Source: Thermoplasmata archaeon (GTDB taxonomy: Archaea; Thermoplasmatota; Thermoplasmata; Thermoplasmatales; Thermoplasmataceae). From it: a DNA stretch of 7,661 nucleotides. A program made the position numbers and the translations under genes. Numbering within the stretch: the first letter of the stretch is position 1; the number at the start of each line of letters is the position of its first letter. The notes beneath the pieces are model-generated. The model searched no databases. It was not told the origin of the DNA and saw only the letters and a list, made by a program, of their open reading frames with translations. Positions 6,257 through 7,661 of the stretch are shown one piece after another. Location: the NCBI GenBank assembly GCA_021790415.1, contig JAJYDZ010000071.1, forward strand, positions 1 to 7,661, written 5' to 3'.

Positions 6257-6508
6257 TTATGTCGGGTTCTCTTTGAATGCCTCAACCTTTCTGGTAGAAT
6301 CATTTATCACCAATGAGGCAATAATTCCTGCCTTTTGCTTTTTATCCCCAACTTCTATGTCTCTTGAATAGACAACAATAACACTCCAATAGCCCTGATA
6401 GAATTTTGCAGATGCAATCCTAGCTGGTCCGTCTATACCCAAATCCTTAAGGTGTTTTTCGACAACGAGTCTCACATCCTTAATATCCATCTGGACTTCC
6501 TGATCCAT
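6257..6508 (-). CDS. Hypothetical 83-residue protein paired with the aspartic protease
   Basis: I do not recognise a named family. The N-terminal third (DIKDVRLVVEKHLKDLGIDG, 8-27) looks like an amphipathic helix. It is followed by predicted beta strands: ARIASAKFYQGYWSVIVVYS (29-48), then AGIIASLVINDSTRKVEAF (60-78). The strand ending ID/ND-x-T-x-x-V is reminiscent of PepSY-like small domains, a weak resemblance. No signal peptide or membrane segment. It is the first gene of the protease pair, led by a TATA box 25 bases upstream of this ATG, so I keep this start rather than the ATG six codons later. The tight spacing to the protease gene suggests a joint role, for example a substrate, inhibitor or cofactor. 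Confidence 0.65.
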   Translation of the reverse strand: MDQEVQMDIKDVRLVVEKHLKDLGIDGPARIASAKFYQGYWSVIVVYSRDIEVGDKKQKAGIIASLVINDSTRKVEAFKENPT

Positions 6509-6528
6509 ACTATATACATTATTGTGTC

Positions 6529-6538
6529 TTTAATAAAC
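6529..6538 (-). promoter_or_regulatory. TATA box of the protease pair
   Basis: The minus strand reads GTTTATTAAA, centred about 25 bases before the ATG at 6508. The spacing implies a leaderless transcript. No Shine-Dalgarno sequence is present, which agrees. Confidence 0.5.
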
Positions 6539-6706
6539 ATTGTTTTGGATTGCCGTCATTAGATTTTCTATCAAAAATGCAATTCGAGAACAAAGTTTTA
6601 AGTTTTGATAAATATAATTATCTTCAAGATACTATATTTATGGGTCCGACCTGATTTAGACGTATGTCATATGAAGCAATACCAAGTTGAAATATTAAAT
6701 GAAAAG

Positions 6707-6715
6707 CCTTATACC
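6707..6715 (+). promoter_or_regulatory. TATA-like box of hicBA
   Basis: CCTTATACC is centred about 25 bases upstream of the ATG at 6737. It supports a leaderless mRNA starting at that codon rather than at the farther upstream in-frame starts (6605, 6671). The match to the TATA consensus is moderate; other AT-rich candidates lie near 6615 and 6633. Confidence 0.4.
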
Positions 6716-6736
6716 TTAAATTCTATTAGACAAATT

Positions 6737-6952
6737 ATGAGATTCACGGTGGTCCTGGAAAAAGATGAGGACGGGGTATACGTAGCCACAGTTCCAGCTT
6801 TACCCGGATGCATATCAGATGGCAACAGTGTAGAAGAGGCTATGTCAAACATAAAGGAGGCTATTCGTGGATTTATAGAGGACATGAAAGCGGACGGAGA
6901 GACTATTCCTCACGATATAGACATAATCGGAAATGTTGAACTGAATGCCTAA
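6737..6952 (+). CDS. hicB: HicB-family antitoxin
   Basis: Antitoxin of a HicAB type II toxin-antitoxin pair, 71 residues from this start. The sequence MRFTVVLEKDEDGVYVATVP, then ALPGCISDGNSVEEAMSNIK and EAIRGFIEDM, is the complete partly degraded RNase H-like HicB domain. The landmarks are GVYVATVPALPGC (13-25) and the following Ser-x-Glu-Glu-Ala helix. It lacks a C-terminal DNA-binding extension, so any autorepression would need another route. The frame stays open 44 codons further upstream (to ATG 6605), but the family normally begins at MRF and a TATA-like box sits 25 bases before it, so I start here. The stop codon overlaps the hicA start by eight bases. Order is antitoxin first, opposite to E. 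coli hicAB but common elsewhere. Confidence 0.9.
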   Translation: MRFTVVLEKDEDGVYVATVPALPGCISDGNSVEEAMSNIKEAIRGFIEDMKADGETIPHDIDIIGNVELNA

Positions 6953-7166
6953 ACTCCCCTCCGTCTCTGGTAAGGATGCAGTAAAAGCTCTTTCTAAAGT
7001 TGGATTTGAATTCAGGCGGCAGGTTGGTAGTCATATGATACTGAAGCGAGAACTGGATGGAAAGAGAGTAGCGATTCCTAACCATGATGAATTACCTAAA
7101 GGTACGCTGAGAGCAATAATCCGGCAGTGCGATCTTACTGTTGAGGAGTTTGCCAAATTGCTGTAA
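6945..7166 (+). CDS. hicA: HicA-family mRNA interferase toxin
   Basis: A 73-residue protein with the small double-stranded RNA-binding-like fold of HicA ribonucleases, which cut mRNA and stop translation when freed from HicB. Visible landmarks: SGKDAVKALSKVGFEFRRQ (8-26), the catalytic GSH with H30, MILKRE, the strand KRVAIPNHDELPKGTLRAI (40-58), and the closing helix LTVEEFAKLL. All conserved positions including the catalytic His are present, so it should be active. Its ATG lies inside the end of hicB (ATGCCTAA). No clear Shine-Dalgarno is seen, so translation probably depends on coupling to hicB. The usual length of the family is 60-80 residues. Confidence 0.93.
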   Translation: MPKLPSVSGKDAVKALSKVGFEFRRQVGSHMILKRELDGKRVAIPNHDELPKGTLRAIIRQCDLTVEEFAKLL

Positions 7167-7235
7167 AATCTCATGAATTTCAAAATCCATAATTCAAAGC
7201 AATTGGATTGAGATTAGTAGATCGACTATTCTTCG

Positions 7236-7661
7236 TCACTGGGCTTCTTTTTTCCTTTTTGAAACATAATCTCCAGGTATCATCTGAAATGCAATGTTGG
7301 CTCTGTTCCATGAGTTTATGCTTATTACCGCTCCAGTTAGTTCGACGAGTTCAACCTCGTTAAATTCTTTACTGACTTCCTCAAACAGTTCATTGGTGAT
7401 GTGATTTTCAGAAATTAGAGTAACCGCCTCAGTCCACTTAAGTGCCATTTTTTCACGGTTCGTAAACTGTGGAGATTCTTGCCATGCATTTAGAAGAAAA
7501 ATCCTCTGAGGAGATTCGCCAGATTCCATCGCATCCTTGGTATGCATATCTAGGCACCATGCGCATCCATTTATTTGGGATGCCCTTATTTCTACCAAGT
7601 CTAGAAGGCCTCTTTCTAGGTTGCTATTAGCCAGGTATCTTGAAAAGCCAAGCATTAGATC
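7236..7661 (-). CDS. AhpD/carboxymuconolactone decarboxylase-family protein, 5' end outside the window
   Basis: Alkylhydroperoxidase-like protein of the AhpD core family. The signature is LVEIRASQINGCAWCLDMH followed by TKDAMESGE: E22, redox Cys pair C31 and C34, and H38 (numbered from the ATG at 7653-7655). Later landmarks are FLLNAWQESPQFTNREKMAL (53-72), WTEAVTL and INSWNRANIAF (112-122). These match the subgroup often annotated as carboxymuconolactone decarboxylase family, with peroxide reduction by the CxxC pair as the likely chemistry; the physiological substrate is unknown. The frame stays open upstream to the right edge (two more codons, D and L) and family members usually have about 15-20 residues before this Met, so the true start is probably beyond the window. 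Convergent with hicA, 69 bases apart. A likely stand-alone stress gene. Confidence 0.9.
   Translation of the reverse strand, partial: DLMLGFSRYLANSNLERGLLDLVEIRASQINGCAWCLDMHTKDAMESGESPQRIFLLNAWQESPQFTNREKMALKWTEAVTLISENHITNELFEEVSKEFNEVELVELTGAVISINSWNRANIAFQMIPGDYVSKRKKEAQ

Noticed and set aside
6903..7085. Minus-strand open frame opposite hicB/hicA
   Set aside because: Antisense to two clear toxin-antitoxin genes; no domain.
7167..7215. AATCTCA and TGAGATT complementary arms between hicA and the AhpD-like gene
   Set aside because: Seven-base arms with a 35-base loop are weak; a shared terminator is possible but not supported by a T tract.
1..7661. CRISPR array, tRNA or rRNA gene
   Set aside because: No regularly spaced repeats and no cloverleaf or rRNA-like sequence seen on either strand by eye.

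Overview
The window looks archaeal, most likely from a Thermoplasmata-type (Thermoplasma/Ferroplasma-like) genome. Several genes have an AT-rich TATA-like box centred about 25 bases before the start codon and no Shine-Dalgarno sequence, which is the leaderless arrangement common in that group. Protein style (short, Lys/Ile/Ser-rich, paired toxin-antitoxin genes) fits. No rRNA or marker gene is present, so the placement is an inference.

Left part (1-2460): a decayed IS21-type IstB ATPase on the minus strand runs off the left edge and has lost its N-terminal domain. Next is one housekeeping-type gene, an Amt/Mep/Rh ammonium transporter (amt, minus strand), with its own TATA box. Upstream of it lies a 550-base stretch without an intact gene. 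It holds a broken membrane-protein relic split by a TGA stop.

Centre (2461-5705): two AbiE-like toxin-antitoxin modules lie back to back and diverge from a 690-base gap. The left module (minus) has antitoxin first, then the AbiEii nucleotidyltransferase toxin. The right module (plus) has the reverse order, toxin then antitoxin. Each pair is joined by an ATGA start/stop overlap. The right toxin carries Tyr where the second Asp of the DxD metal-binding motif should be. Perfect 10-base palindromes lie in both promoter regions and could be operators. The gap holds only short, broken coding-like traces.

Right part (5706-7661): a minus-strand pair encodes a retropepsin-like aspartic protease (DSGA active site) and an unrecognised 83-residue partner upstream of it. 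Divergent from it is a hicB-hicA module (antitoxin first). The window ends with the 5'-truncated gene of an AhpD/carboxymuconolactone decarboxylase-family protein (CxxC...H motif).

Together the window reads as an accessory island: three toxin-antitoxin modules, transposon debris and gene relics, next to two ordinary metabolic genes (amt and the AhpD-like gene). The modules face different ways and appear to be independent transcription units rather than one operon.
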